From: Mariniphaga sediminis | Lineage (GTDB): Bacteria; Bacteroidota; Bacteroidia; Bacteroidales; Prolixibacteraceae | Assembly: GCF_003573545.1 (NCBI RefSeq) | Contig: NZ_QWET01000004.1 | Location: 327,103 to 391,102 of the forward strand | DNA length: 64,000 bases | Reading direction: 5' to 3' | Shown here: one piece after another, positions 63,888-64,000 of the stretch | Position numbering within the stretch: the first letter of the stretch is position 1 | Layout: each line of letters opens with the position of its first letter | Position numbers and translations under genes: made by a program | The notes under the pieces: generated by a model | Seen by the model: only the letters and a program-made list of their open reading frames with translations | Told to the model about the DNA's origin: nothing | Database searches by the model: none

Positions 63888-64000
63888 CTAAGCTAACGTA
63901 CAACTTTGCGTCTGGTCAATAACTTCTTCCATTCTAAGGGTAGGTTTTTTAGGCAGAAAGGAGTAAGCTATCAGACCTGAAAGTAAGTTTGTCAGGAAGT
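63888..64000 (-). pseudogene. Possible transposase C-terminal end (cut by the window edge)
   Basis: A minus-strand frame of 36 codons runs in from the right edge and ends at TAG (63890-63888). It reads FLTNLLSGLIAYSFLPKKP followed by TLRMEEVIDQTQSCTLA. The NLLSGLIAYSFLPKKP segment recalls C-terminal tails of Bacteroidota transposases, but I cannot name the family. The flanking bases CTAACGT and CTAACGT (63872 and 63894) are a short direct repeat. The rest of the gene lies outside the window, so intact or broken status is unknown. Confidence 0.3.

Overview
The window is a chromosomal segment of a member of the Bacteroidota, most likely Bacteroidia (the gene mix recalls Marinilabiliales/Prolixibacteraceae, but that is an inference from gene content only). 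Four things support this. The outer-membrane protein PorT and a giant adhesin with a type IX secretion sorting domain are both present. TamL and many secreted proteins carry lipoboxes. Stand-alone LytS/LytTR pairs and the rpsU-xerC-hpf order are typical of the group. Three minus-strand promoters match the Bacteroidota consensus TTTG-N19-TAnnTTTG exactly (before rpsU, the giant adhesin and the agaS-like gene). No rRNA, CRISPR array or intact mobile element was seen. A possible transposase tail enters at the right edge.

Layout, left to right. 1-9640 (minus strand) is the transcription/translation block tRNA-Gly, tRNA-Thr, tuf, a tRNA-like element without an anticodon arm, secE, nusG, rplK, rplA, rplJ, rplL, a hairpin with a U-tract, rpoB and truncated rpoC. 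9898-11342 is the rpsU-xerC-hpf operon. 11454-24121 holds envelope and metabolic genes: an HhH protein, an NSS transporter, TamL, a TrmH-like methyltransferase, PorT, MenG/UbiE, a PurL-like half protein, an SDR, a GT2 glycosyltransferase with a LytS/LytTR two-component pair, and a nitroreductase. 24271-30294 encodes a 2007-residue SprB-repeat protein exported by the type IX system. A 1.2 kb spacer separates it from gapA. 32586-39632 has a MacB-type permease, a TnpR-passenger-like protein, and a tightly overlapping run miaA, NUDIX, GT4, heptose kinase, gmhA, nucleotidyltransferase; the last three are steps towards GDP-D-glycero-alpha-D-manno-heptose. 39882-45591 holds rel/spoT, a Fur-family regulator, purA and nicotinate phosphoribosyltransferase.

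45588-63853 is an accessory carbohydrate locus. It has a KbaZ/GatZ-type protein and an AgaS-type isomerase under a consensus promoter, an oligogalacturonate-lyase-like propeller, a transglutaminase-like lipoprotein, a rhamnogalacturonan-lyase-like lipoprotein, an exported formamidase-like protein, a phosphohexomutase, a nitrilase-family amidohydrolase, a GH20-like hexosaminidase, an FG-GAP lipoprotein and a DUF5060-type glycosidase lipoprotein. No SusC/SusD pair lies inside the window. My working reading is a system for breaking down an amino-sugar- and uronate-containing glycan in which amide-bond hydrolysis matters. This is inference.

The most unusual sequence-level observation is the tRNA-shaped element between tuf and secE. 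It keeps perfect acceptor and T stems and a D arm but has no anticodon arm.
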